In this document: piece after piece, positions 54,940 through 64,000 of the stretch
Layout: the number at the start of each line of letters is the position of its first letter
How positions within the stretch are numbered: the first letter of the stretch is position 1
DNA from: Litchfieldia stipae
Lineage (GTDB): Bacteria; Bacillota; Bacilli; Bacillales; Bacillaceae_L
Direction: 5' to 3'
Assembly (NCBI RefSeq): GCF_014837155.1
Contig: NZ_JACYHA010000012.1
Location: 1-64,000 of the forward strand
DNA length: 64,000 nucleotides
The notes under the pieces: generated by a model
Database searches by the model: none
Told to the model about the DNA's origin: nothing
The model's input: only the letters and a program-made list of their open reading frames with translations
Made by a program: the position numbers and the translations under genes

Positions 54940-55959
54940 TTATTTCCCAGGTAAAAATTCTGTCGTGAAGATATCAGTTGCGTCAAATTTCTCTTCTAGT
55001 AACCCTAACTCTGCTAGCTGGTCAATTAAAGCACTCCATCTATCTTCAGTCATATAGCCGACACCATGTTCTGCAGCGTCTCCTTCATACACAAATTCAG
55101 CTTGTGAGGTTTGTTCAAATTGAAGGGCTTCATAGGCAATATCTGTGTTTGCCTCATTAATGATTTTCGTAATTTCATCTGGAGAATCCTTGTAATAGTT
55201 CCAGCCTTCAACAAATGCTTTTACAAACTTCTGAACCGTTTCTTTATTTTCATCTAAATAGTCCTTCGTTACATATAGAACAACATTGTATGGATCATAG
55301 CCAGATTCAGAAATTAACATGGTTTCCGTTTCAACATTTTCAAGTTCCATGAAATAAGGTTCTGATGTCACAAATGATTGAGTAACAGATGTTTCGTCAT
55401 CCATGAAATTCACATGTTGCCCTGTGTAAGCAACTTCTTTTACACCACTTAAGTCATATTCTCCTTTTAAATAATCCCAATATGTAATTCCAGGTTGAAT
55501 AAATACCGTTCTTCCATTTAAATCCTCGAAATCATTAATTTCCTGCCCTTTATGATACATCCATGCTTGTGGACTCCCTTGCATCGCAGCAGCTACTGCA
55601 ACAAGCTCAATCCCTTGATTTCGTGCTATAACCATTTGGTCTGCATGTGCTAGTCCAAACTCCGCACTTCCAGATGCCACCATTTGAATCGAAGAAACTT
55701 GTGGTCCACCTGGTTCAATCGTAACGTCTAATCCACTTTCTTCAAAGTACCCTTGGTCATCGGCAGCATATACCCCGCCGTGCTGTGCTTTAGGAAACCA
55801 GTTTAATACTAGCTTCACAGACTCAGTCCCACTAGATTCTTCTGATTCTCCATCCGCAGTATTCCCTGCCTCCTTCTCAGAACACGCAGCTAGCACAAGC
55901 ATGAACAGTAACCCTACTAAAAACAGACTAGATTTCTTCCATTCTATTACTCTTTTCAT
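54940..55959 (-). CDS. ABC importer substrate-binding lipoprotein (NMT1/SsuA-like)
   Basis: 339-aa lipoprotein with signal peptide ending LVLAAC (Cys about 27). The binding domain (VKLVLNWFPKAQHGGVYAADDQGYFEESGLDVTIEPGGP) is of the NMT1/THI5-like type that binds aromatic or pyrimidine-like compounds and related solutes. GGGGG precedes ATG 55959. Third gene of an operon after the ATPase and permease. Substrate inferred from context as a purine or ureide derivative. Confidence 0.9.
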   Translation of the reverse strand: MKRVIEWKKSSLFLVGLLFMLVLAACSEKEAGNTADGESEESSGTESVKLVLNWFPKAQHGGVYAADDQGYFEESGLDVTIEPGGPQVSSIQMVASGSAEFGLAHADQMVIARNQGIELVAVAAAMQGSPQAWMYHKGQEINDFEDLNGRTVFIQPGITYWDYLKGEYDLSGVKEVAYTGQHVNFMDDETSVTQSFVTSEPYFMELENVETETMLISESGYDPYNVVLYVTKDYLDENKETVQKFVKAFVEGWNYYKDSPDEITKIINEANTDIAYEALQFEQTSQAEFVYEGDAAEHGVGYMTEDRWSALIDQLAELGLLEEKFDATDIFTTEFLPGK

Positions 55960-55972
55960 GTTTTTACCCCCT

Positions 55973-56830
55973 TTATTTTTCAACCTTCATCGCTGATTCA
56001 TGCCATGATTTAAGAATTAAGTTCGAAATAAAGCTCACTAGTAAATAAAAGCTCACACCTAGGATGGCAGCAGCGATTCCACAAGCAAATAGATAGGCTG
56101 TTTTTACTTGGATCGCAGCTACAGTGATGGAATACCCTAATCCACCTTTTCCACCACCAATTCCCGCTACATACTCACCGACAATTGCCCCAACAATCGT
56201 TAATGTACAAGAAACCTTTAATCCAGCCATGATAAAAGGCATCGCTGCCGGAAGTCTGAGCTTCCACATTTTTTGCCAGTTTGACGCATTATACAGTGTA
56301 AATAACTCATCCATATTTTTATCAACCGAATTCAAGCCCATTAATGTGTTTGAGATAACAGGAAAAAAGCCAACCAAAAATGAGATAACAACAATCGAGT
56401 TATAACCTGCTCCAAACCAAATCACGATAATTGGTGCGACTGCAACCACAGGGATGGTCTGCAAGATAATCGCATATGGATAAATACTTCGCTCTAATAT
56501 CTTTGAACTTGCTAATAGAATCGATACCAGAATCCCAATAACGGCACTGAACAGAAATCCAATAACAGACTCTAGCATGGTAATTTGGATGGCCGGCCAC
56601 AGCAAATTCCAATCCTTGATTGCTGCTTCTACAACGTCTGTTGGTTTTGGTAGGATGTAATGCTTCAAACCCAGTACTAACGGAATGGTTTGCCATAATG
56701 TAATAAATACAAGAAATGCAACGATAGGTCCTACATAGTATTGTTTGAACTTAGACCATCCAGCTTTTTCACTTTTCTTTGCTTTTGATAACAATTCTTT
56801 TTTTGCTACCTCAATCGATTGGATAGACAT
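55973..56830 (-). CDS. ABC importer permease
   Basis: 285-aa inner membrane permease of the SsuC/TauC type with about six helices. The EAA loop NWQKMWKLRLPAAMPFIMAGLKVS contains the conserved Gly region that contacts the ATPase. ATG 56830 has AGGGG upstream, and the stop of the ATPase gene is only three bases away. The stop is 13 bp before the lipoprotein start, so all three are one operon. Confidence 0.93.
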   Translation of the reverse strand: MSIQSIEVAKKELLSKAKKSEKAGWSKFKQYYVGPIVAFLVFITLWQTIPLVLGLKHYILPKPTDVVEAAIKDWNLLWPAIQITMLESVIGFLFSAVIGILVSILLASSKILERSIYPYAIILQTIPVVAVAPIIVIWFGAGYNSIVVISFLVGFFPVISNTLMGLNSVDKNMDELFTLYNASNWQKMWKLRLPAAMPFIMAGLKVSCTLTIVGAIVGEYVAGIGGGKGGLGYSITVAAIQVKTAYLFACGIAAAILGVSFYLLVSFISNLILKSWHESAMKVEK

Positions 56831-56833
56831 AAC

Positions 56834-57619
56834 CTAACCCCTTTCATCTGTACTATTTTCCAAACACTGAGAGGCTAATTCTACATATTCATTAAATGCA
56901 TCCTCAGTTCTCATAGTTAACGTCCTCTTCGCCGGAAGCTTCACATCAATCATCGAGGATAAACGCCCAGGTCTTGCGGACATGACGGCAATTCTAGTTG
57001 ATAGAAACACAGCTTCATAGACATTGTGAGTAACAAATAAAATCGTCATCTTTTCCTTACGCCAAATGTCAAGCAACTCCATTTGAAGGGTCTGCCTCGT
57101 GATTTCATCTAAAGCAGCAAATGGCTCATCCATTAAAAGCATTTTTGGCTTCGCTGCTAATGCACGAGCTATCGATACACGCATTTTCATTCCACCCGAA
57201 AGCTGTCTTGGATATGACTTCAAATGATCCTTCAGACCCACCATTTCAAGGACCCTCAAGGCCGTTTCCTTATGCTTCTTCTTGTTTCCCCCTCTTAGCT
57301 CTAGAGGAAGTAATACATTATCAAGCACCGTTCGCCATGGTAAGAGATTCGCATCTTGGAAGACAAAGGCGATATCATTTGTATTTTGAATGACATCCAG
57401 TGGCTTTTGATCAAAGACCTTGACCTCACCATCTGTTGCTTCACCAAGACCCGCCACCATTCTTAAGGCGGTTGACTTCCCACAACCTGAAGGACCTAAA
57501 AAGCTGATAAATTCACCTTCATTAATCGATAAGTGAAAATGACTAAGCGCCACTGTTCCGGTATTATATACTTTACTAACCTGTTGAAATGCCACCACTT
57601 CACTCGCAACTACCGTCAA
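56834..57619 (-). CDS. ABC importer ATP-binding protein
   Basis: 261-aa ATPase: Walker A LGPSGCGKST (about 41-50), Q-loop VFQDANLLPW, signature LSGGMKMR, Walker B LLMDEPFAALDE, H-loop FVTHNVYEAV. Nitrate/taurine/sulfonate-type (SsuB-like) subfamily. Starts at TTG 57619, with AGGAGG eight bases upstream. First gene of the importer operon; a PucR-like half-site is about 65 bp upstream. Confidence 0.93.
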   Translation of the reverse strand: MTVVASEVVAFQQVSKVYNTGTVALSHFHLSINEGEFISFLGPSGCGKSTALRMVAGLGEATDGEVKVFDQKPLDVIQNTNDIAFVFQDANLLPWRTVLDNVLLPLELRGGNKKKHKETALRVLEMVGLKDHLKSYPRQLSGGMKMRVSIARALAAKPKMLLMDEPFAALDEITRQTLQMELLDIWRKEKMTILFVTHNVYEAVFLSTRIAVMSARPGRLSSMIDVKLPAKRTLTMRTEDAFNEYVELASQCLENSTDERG

Positions 57620-57681
57620 TTAGATCTCCTCCTGACAAGTTCAGTTTCTCGCACGAATATATATATCTGAAAATAAATTAT

Positions 57682-57694
57682 TTTACCAAAGTTC
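57682..57694. promoter_or_regulatory. PucR-like half-site upstream of the ABC importer
   Basis: TTTACCAAAGTTC; its complement GAACTTTGGTAAA agrees with WWWCNTTGGTTAA at 11 of 13 positions and shares TTTACCAA with the site at 50873. Confidence 0.45.
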
Positions 57695-57715
57695 AGATAA
57701 TTAATGATAAAAAAT

Positions 57716-57927
57716 GGCTGTTTTCGTATATATTGTTGCTTTTAATACCGCATCCTGAATACACTCCGCGTCCTGTGGGGTGACCGGTGAGCCTCCTCGT
57801 CGCTAGCGCTCCTGCGGGGTCTCACTTTGCCCACGCATCCCACGGGAGTCTCCGTGTATTCAGGCTGCTAGAAATCTCATTCTCAATTATTCATCTCAAA
57901 ACAACAACAAACTTTGAGAAAACAGCC
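57716..57927 (+). repeat. Full-length palindromic element with terminal inverted repeats
   Basis: Starts GGCTGTTTTCG and ends GAAAACAGCC, a perfect 10-bp terminal inverted repeat. Core arms GCATCCTGAATACAC (57750) and GTGTATTCAGGCTGC (ends 57868) with two mismatches. Long interior with two TCCTGCGGGG-type blocks. Best reference copy, 212 bp. No open frame. Confidence 0.93.
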
Positions 57928-58081
57928 TAAAAAATAAATCAATCGGTATGTTATAAAACATAACATCACTTGTTGCTTTTTATCCTAATTTATTTCCTTA
58001 TCAATGTCATTGGTTATTTTAGACGAAAGGTAGGAAACAATTTAGAGATTTTCACAATTTTTCTGATGAAAGATGAACAAA

Positions 58082-58106
58082 AGGGAATGTAAGCGTTACA
58101 TTCCCT
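58082..58106 (-). terminator. Deaminase gene terminator
   Basis: Minus strand GGGAATGTAA-CG-CTTACATTCCC followed by TTTTG. Confidence 0.85.
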
Positions 58107-58117
58107 GATTCCTTGCA

Positions 58118-59539
58118 TTATCTATCATTTATGGGTGATATTCTAGAATTTCGATAGTTCTTTTTCAATTGTCTTGAAGCAGTTTCGACCATACGATTTG
58201 CTGCCTTTTGAGCAGATATCGCTAACTGTTCTTCATTTATATTAACTAAACGCCCTTCTTTCACAACAGTCCTACCACCCACTATTGTTCGTTCCACATA
58301 AGGTGTGCCCGTCAAAATCGGAAGAGCCGCATCATCAAAAAGAGCACCCGCAAATTCCAAGCGATTAGCATTAATCATAAATAAATCTGCCGCTTTCCCT
58401 ATCTCTAGTGAACCAATTGAATCCTCCCACCCCAAAACCTTGGCTGAACCGGTTGTCGCAATAAATAAACAATCCTCTGCGCTAAGTGCTTTTGTTCCAT
58501 GTTGCAGGTTATGTAATAGGTTCATCATTTTTAGTTCCATTAACAGATTGGAAGAATCATTAGAGGCAGACCCATCTACTCCCAACCCGACCTTTACACC
58601 TGCACGAAGCATCTCAATAATTGGCATTGTGCCAGATTTCATTTTCATATTGCTACTCGGACAGTGGGCCACACCACAGCCACAAGAACCTAGTTTGAGT
58701 ATTTCCTTCTCATTGAACCAAATCCCATGTGCATACCACACATCATTTCCGACCCAACCGGTGTTCTCCATTAATTCCAATGGTCTCATCCCTAATTTCT
58801 CTATACAAAATTGCTCCTCATCCTGTGTTTCTGCCAAATGTGTGTGCATTCTAACACCATAGCTTCTGGCTAAATCAGCAGATTCCCGTAATAAATCCTG
58901 ACTTACTGAAAAGGGGGAGCAAGGTGCCACACCAATACGCACCATTGAGAATGGACTAGGGTCATGGTACGTTTCGATTACTCTCATTGTATCCTTTAGA
59001 ATCACCTTCTCACTTTGAACAACCTCATCTGGTGGCAAACCACCTTTTGATCGCCCAAGACTCATCGAACCTCTCGTCGGAAAAAAACGCACACCTAAAT
59101 CGTGTGCTGCTCGAATTTCTTCATCAATTAACTCACCACTGATCCCATTTGGAAACACATAAAAATGATCACTTACAGTTGTACAACCACTTTTTAATAA
59201 TTCACCAATACCTACAGCCGCACTCAAATACACATCTTCAGGTCTAATATGACGCCAAATGTCATAGAGAGTAATTAACCAATCAAACAACTCACAATTC
59301 TGTGCCAATGGGATATTTCGTGTGAATGTTTGATACAAATGATGATGTGTATTTATTAAACCTGGATAAATGATTTGGTTTCTAGCGTCAATCACTTCAT
59401 CTGCAGTTTCATATGGAAGGTCTACTCCAATTGCTTTGATTTCCTGGCCTTCAATATAGATACTTCCTCCGGGATACTGATTTCTCTCACCATCCATCGT
59501 AATAATATTTCGAGCATTTTTTATTAACACTGTTCTCAT
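58118..59539 (-). CDS. 8-oxoguanine/guanine-type deaminase (AtzA/TrzN-like amidohydrolase)
   Basis: 473-aa metal-dependent amidohydrolase. Metal ligands: NTHHHLYQTF (HxH), HTHLAETQDEEQF (His), WYAHGIWF (His) and GLGVDGSASNDSS (Asp). TTVSDHFYVFP and the acidic DxxASND loop are typical of 8-oxoguanine deaminases; guanine deaminase or aminohydrolase activity on related ureido compounds is possible. ATG 59539 is chosen from AAGGTGA upstream. Placed with the purine/ureide genes and importer, so it likely feeds that pathway. Confidence 0.85.
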   Translation of the reverse strand: MRTVLIKNARNIITMDGERNQYPGGSIYIEGQEIKAIGVDLPYETADEVIDARNQIIYPGLINTHHHLYQTFTRNIPLAQNCELFDWLITLYDIWRHIRPEDVYLSAAVGIGELLKSGCTTVSDHFYVFPNGISGELIDEEIRAAHDLGVRFFPTRGSMSLGRSKGGLPPDEVVQSEKVILKDTMRVIETYHDPSPFSMVRIGVAPCSPFSVSQDLLRESADLARSYGVRMHTHLAETQDEEQFCIEKLGMRPLELMENTGWVGNDVWYAHGIWFNEKEILKLGSCGCGVAHCPSSNMKMKSGTMPIIEMLRAGVKVGLGVDGSASNDSSNLLMELKMMNLLHNLQHGTKALSAEDCLFIATTGSAKVLGWEDSIGSLEIGKAADLFMINANRLEFAGALFDDAALPILTGTPYVERTIVGGRTVVKEGRLVNINEEQLAISAQKAANRMVETASRQLKKNYRNSRISPINDR

Positions 59540-59652
59540 GATCTTCACCTTCCTATTGGAAACGATTTTTGTATCCTATCCTATAGGCTAATGAAGAAGG
59601 TTGTCATTACACATTTCTACAAACTTTCTCATTCTATTTAGTGATATCCACC

Positions 59653-59690
59653 AAAAAACCTGGTGCCCGCAGTGGAAGCACCAGGTTTTT
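59653..59690. terminator. AEC transporter terminator
   Basis: AAAAACCTGGTGC-N9-GCACCAGGTTTTT; symmetric. Confidence 0.93.
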
Positions 59691-59698
59691 CACTAGTT

Positions 59699-60610
59699 TT
59701 ATAGAATCAAGTTCCCTATTCCCCACAAGAGGAAGAAGCTGATCAGAATGGTTAAATTAGAAACCGTTCCGACAAACTTGCGATCATAATCAAATTCTAC
59801 CGAGTATGGAAGCACGGAAACAGAGGTTGGTAGAATCAATCCAATCAATACAGTGTATTTAAACATATCTCCAAACGGAAGAATGAAAAATAAAATAAGT
59901 CCTAAAACAAGTCCTACACCATATCTAATCGCTAGAAATTTCAGGGCTAATGTTTTGTAGCTTTTTTCAAATCTAAAATTCAAGTAGATTCCCAGTAGTA
60001 ATAGAGCCATCGGCATGTTTGCTAAAGAAATAATGCCTGATACCTCAATAATAAAGGATGGCAGATGATACCCGATTAAGCTAAAGAAGAAAATAATCAT
60101 ATACGTCATAAAAGGAATAGACCTGACCATTTTTCCTGAGATTTCTTTGAAGCCCAGTTTGACATTTTCTTGGGCATAGAAGCTACCAATCAAGTAACTA
60201 ACCCCAAACACAATAAATGCATTTCCTACATCAAACATCCCAAAATATTTAATTCCTTCCTTGCCCCAAATCCCTTCCACTAAGGGATACGCAAAAAGCC
60301 CGATATTAAATCCTGGAACCATCATACCAAGCATTCCTTTTGTTTTACGCGACTCATTTTTAAAAATAAAAAGACCGAGAGCAGAAATAAAGAGTCCATA
60401 AAAAAAAGCAATACCAATCAGCAAGATTAAGGAATAATCAATCTTTATATCATTAAAAGTAACGATGATCAAAGCAGGCAGAGTGAGGTTAAAGATGATT
60501 CTTGATAATCCCTCTCCATCCTGCTCCTTAAGGATGTTAAATCTCTTAAGAGTGTACCCTAGACCAATAATGACAATGGCATATAAAAATTGTTGATTAA
60601 AATTATCCAA
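59699..60610 (-). CDS. AEC family (auxin efflux carrier-like) transporter
   Basis: 303-aa protein with about ten helices, of the bacterial auxin-efflux/malate permease family (IVIIGLGYTLKRFNILKEQDGEGLSRIIFNLTLPALI, MMVPGFNIGLFAYPLVEGIWG). Substrate not predictable; organic acids are typical. TTG 60610 as start, with AAGGAG eight bases upstream. Divergent from the UMF1-type gene across a 320-bp promoter region that contains a cre-like site. Confidence 0.9.
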   Translation of the reverse strand: MDNFNQQFLYAIVIIGLGYTLKRFNILKEQDGEGLSRIIFNLTLPALIIVTFNDIKIDYSLILLIGIAFFYGLFISALGLFIFKNESRKTKGMLGMMVPGFNIGLFAYPLVEGIWGKEGIKYFGMFDVGNAFIVFGVSYLIGSFYAQENVKLGFKEISGKMVRSIPFMTYMIIFFFSLIGYHLPSFIIEVSGIISLANMPMALLLLGIYLNFRFEKSYKTLALKFLAIRYGVGLVLGLILFFILPFGDMFKYTVLIGLILPTSVSVLPYSVEFDYDRKFVGTVSNLTILISFFLLWGIGNLIL

Positions 60611-60931
60611 GAGACATTCTCCTTCTGATGTCTTGCAGGTGCAAGTCTTTTGTACTTTAGTCTGTTAAAAGTTTACCATATTTAACGAGTGTTTGTTCAG
60701 CAAGAATATGAAACTTCTCTAACGATACATTGAAGATTATTTCTGAAAGGGAGCATGGTTGGGGAGCCCAGATAATAGAATAGAACTAGACATTTAGATG
60801 AACGCCCTTCATAATGTTGTAAACGCATACAACTGAAGTTTGTAAAAGATTTGTAATTTTATTTTAAATCTACCATCAAGGAACAGCCCATCTAGTAAAC
60901 TATAACTAAGCATATGGGGGAGGACGATTGG
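60611..60931. other. Divergent AEC/UMF1 promoter region
   Basis: About 320 bp between the two divergent transporters. Holds the cre-like site at 60828-60841 and AT-rich DNA. No gene seen. Confidence 0.5.
60828..60841. promoter_or_regulatory. Catabolite-responsive element (cre-like)
   Basis: TGTAAACGCATACA matches the B. subtilis CcpA consensus TGTAANCGNWNNCA at every defined position. About 90 bp before the UMF1 gene. Confidence 0.6.
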
Positions 60932-62194
60932 ATGAAGCGTTTTTCAACGCAAGAGAAAAGTTGGATGATGTATGACTGGGCCAATTCAGCCTATTCTGTC
61001 ATTATTACGACCGCTGTATTTCCACTATATTATAAAGCAGCTGCTACTAGTGCTGGTGTTAGTGCTTCAGATTCAACAGCATATTTGGGCTATACAATCG
61101 CGATTGCGACATTTATTCTGGCTATGCTTGGACCTATTTTAGGTACGATTGCTGATTACGAAGGACTGAAGAAGAAGTTTTTCACGTTCTTTTTTAGTTT
61201 AGGTGTTGTGTTCACCGCCATCCTTGCTTTTATTCCAGGTGATCAATGGTTACTTCTATTAATCATGTATACTGTAGCAGCAGTTGGATCTGCTGGAGCC
61301 AATGTGTTTTATGATGCATTTATTGTTGATGTCACCACCGAGGAGCGGATGAATCGGATTTCTGCTCGAGGCTTCGGCTTAGGATACATCGGGAGTACGA
61401 TTCCATTTATCATCAGTATCGCTATTATTGTTTTAGCTCAAAATGAGTTAATCCCAATTGCGACGACCACTGCTAGTAAAATTGCATTTCTCATAACAGC
61501 TGTGTGGTGGGGTATCTTCTCGATTCCGCTTCTACGAAATGTGAAACAAATCTACTTTATTAAACGTGAAGCAAAGCCTGTTGTAAATAGCTTTAAGCGG
61601 CTAGGGAAAACGATGAAGGAAATCAAAAAATACCGAGCACTCTTCTTATTTTTACTTGCTTATTTCTTCTACATTGATGGTGTTGGTACAGTCATTTCGA
61701 TGTCTACAGCGTATGGAACAGATCTTGGAATCACGTCAACCAATCTATTAATCATCTTGTTTGTCACACAGGTCGTAGCTGCTCCGTTTGCTCTGTTATA
61801 CGGGCGATTGGCTGAGAAATTCACAGGTAAAAAAATGCTTTATGTTGGGATTATTGTCTATATTATTGTTTGTATTTATGCTTATTTCTTAGAAACAACT
61901 TTAGATTTCTGGATTTTAGCGATGCTTGTCGCTAGTTCTCAGGGTGGAATTCAAGCATTGAGTCGCTCCTACTTTGCTAAGCTTGTCCCAAAGGAGCATT
62001 CCAATGAATTCTTCGGGTTCTATAACATCTTTGGAAAATTTGCATCGATTATGGGGCCACTGCTTGTTGCAGTAACTGCTCAGGTAACTGGAAACTCAAA
62101 CAGTGGGGTATTCAGCCTCGTCTTCCTATTCATTATTGGGATTATTATTCTGGCCTTTGTACCAGAGCCTGAGGATGAGAAGGTTGCAGCCTAA
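60932..62194 (+). CDS. UMF1 family MFS transporter (Atg22-like)
   Basis: 420-aa 12-helix major facilitator transporter. The N-terminus MMYDWANSAYSVIITTAVFPLYY is the hallmark of the UMF1/Atg22-type family, and YDAFIVDVTTEERMNRISARGFGLGYIG is another. Substrate unknown, possibly amino acids or sugars. GGAGG eight bases before ATG 60932 fixes the start; the longer frame begins inside the ribosome binding site. Terminator at 62209-62238. Confidence 0.9.
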   Translation: MKRFSTQEKSWMMYDWANSAYSVIITTAVFPLYYKAAATSAGVSASDSTAYLGYTIAIATFILAMLGPILGTIADYEGLKKKFFTFFFSLGVVFTAILAFIPGDQWLLLLIMYTVAAVGSAGANVFYDAFIVDVTTEERMNRISARGFGLGYIGSTIPFIISIAIIVLAQNELIPIATTTASKIAFLITAVWWGIFSIPLLRNVKQIYFIKREAKPVVNSFKRLGKTMKEIKKYRALFLFLLAYFFYIDGVGTVISMSTAYGTDLGITSTNLLIILFVTQVVAAPFALLYGRLAEKFTGKKMLYVGIIVYIIVCIYAYFLETTLDFWILAMLVASSQGGIQALSRSYFAKLVPKEHSNEFFGFYNIFGKFASIMGPLLVAVTAQVTGNSNSGVFSLVFLFIIGIIILAFVPEPEDEKVAA

Positions 62195-62208
62195 TATAGA
62201 GGTAAGTG

Positions 62209-62238
62209 AAAGAGGGATTCTATTCCTCTTTTTTTAAT
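62209..62238 (+). terminator. UMF1 gene terminator
   Basis: AAAGAGG-GATTCTATT-CCTCTTTTTTT. Confidence 0.88.
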
Positions 62239-62267
62239 GCAATTTTCTTACAGATTATGACTATAAA

Positions 62268-62303
62268 CGCCGCAAGGTGAATACAACAAACTTTAACAAA
62301 ACA
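62268..62303 (+). repeat. Eroded deletion derivative of the palindromic element
   Basis: CCGCAAGGTGAATAC is joined directly to AACAAACTTTAACAAAAC: a left-arm relic fused to an outer right-end relic, as in the copy at 24857. Confidence 0.5.
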
Positions 62304-62393
62304 TCATTTCTTATGTTTAATGATTCTCTCAATCAGTCAAATAATTTCAATCTTTCGTCAACATTTTTCATTTACAATGCTCTATAATTTTAA

Positions 62394-64000
<1,607 letters not shown>

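Larger units (their letters stand above)
57620..58081. other. Intergenic region of the ABC/deaminase gap
   Basis: Contains a PucR-like half-site, the full repeat element, and ATGTTAT-N5-ATAACAT at 57948-57966. No gene seen. Confidence 0.5.

Noticed and set aside
58082-58106. cre site TGTAAGCGTTACA
   Set aside because: It is the stem of a terminator directly after the deaminase gene with a T tract, not upstream of a gene.

Overview
The window looks like the chromosome of a low-GC, endospore-forming Bacillaceae species. The first 13.5 kb keeps the gene order of the Bacillus subtilis ywh-ywf-ywd region (ywhC, ywhB, ywgA, ywfO, rsfA, lipL, pta, hemQ, gerQ, ywdK, ywdI, ung). Spore genes occur throughout (rsfA, gerQ, an alpha/beta SASP, a CotD-like coat protein). 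It is not B. subtilis itself: pflB/pflA and a glutaminyl-tRNA synthetase are present, and the intergenic spaces are full of repeats I cannot name. There are no rRNA or tRNA genes, transposases, prophages or CRISPR arrays.

Layout. 1-13.5 kb: conserved housekeeping and spore block. 13.5-17.1 kb: pyruvate formate-lyase and its activase, behind a leader with a perfect Fnr-type site and a Rex-like site. 17.1-33.6 kb: HU, SASP, betaine transporter, HAD phosphatase, PPOX flavoprotein, amidase, M20 dipeptidase, GIY-YIG protein, GNATs, nitrilase-family hydrolase, chemoreceptor, glyoxalase-like protein and HxlR regulator. 33.8-43.6 kb: glnS, a TetR/metallo-beta-lactamase-fold operon, a split ThrE-type exporter, a CotD-like coat gene behind a sigma-K-type promoter, a YwjA-like ABC exporter, purU, and thiW under a TPP riboswitch. 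44-48 kb: DUF1287 and DUF3231 proteins, pepT and an SDR. 48.1-59.5 kb: a purine/ureide catabolic island (uraH, uraD, pucR, pucF, pucG, an amidase, an ABC importer and an 8-oxoguanine/guanine-type deaminase). 59.7-64 kb: AEC and UMF1-type transporters and the 5' part of a GH2 beta-galactosidase that runs off the window.

The most unusual content is non-coding. (1) A dispersed palindromic element occurs in about 15 recognisable copies plus remnants. Its terminal arms vary between copies, but the two arms of a copy mostly stay complementary. A full copy is bracketed by GGCTGTTTTC/GAAAACAGCC terminal inverted repeats. (2) Two arrays of an exact 53-bp repeat (left edge and 27.4-28.4 kb). (3) Two arrays of a 103/104-bp repeat in opposite orientation (10.3-11.85 kb and 37.4-38.4 kb). 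Each unit is three 21-bp submodules plus a 40/41-bp spacer carrying a small hairpin, and in the 10-kb array the hairpin arms co-vary. (4) A decayed series of short palindromes at 1.59-1.77 kb. Unit lengths are close to whole numbers of DNA helical turns, are not multiples of three, and lie only between genes. This argues for a structural or protein-binding role, which I infer rather than know.

How the genes work together: PflB, its activase and Pta are a fermentative route from pyruvate to acetyl-CoA, formate and acetyl phosphate. The purine island would import and deaminate purine-derived compounds and process ureides to glycine, ammonia and oxalurate, although uricase and allantoinase are not in this window. 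Start sites below were usually chosen from the Shine-Dalgarno position; several differ from the longest open frame.
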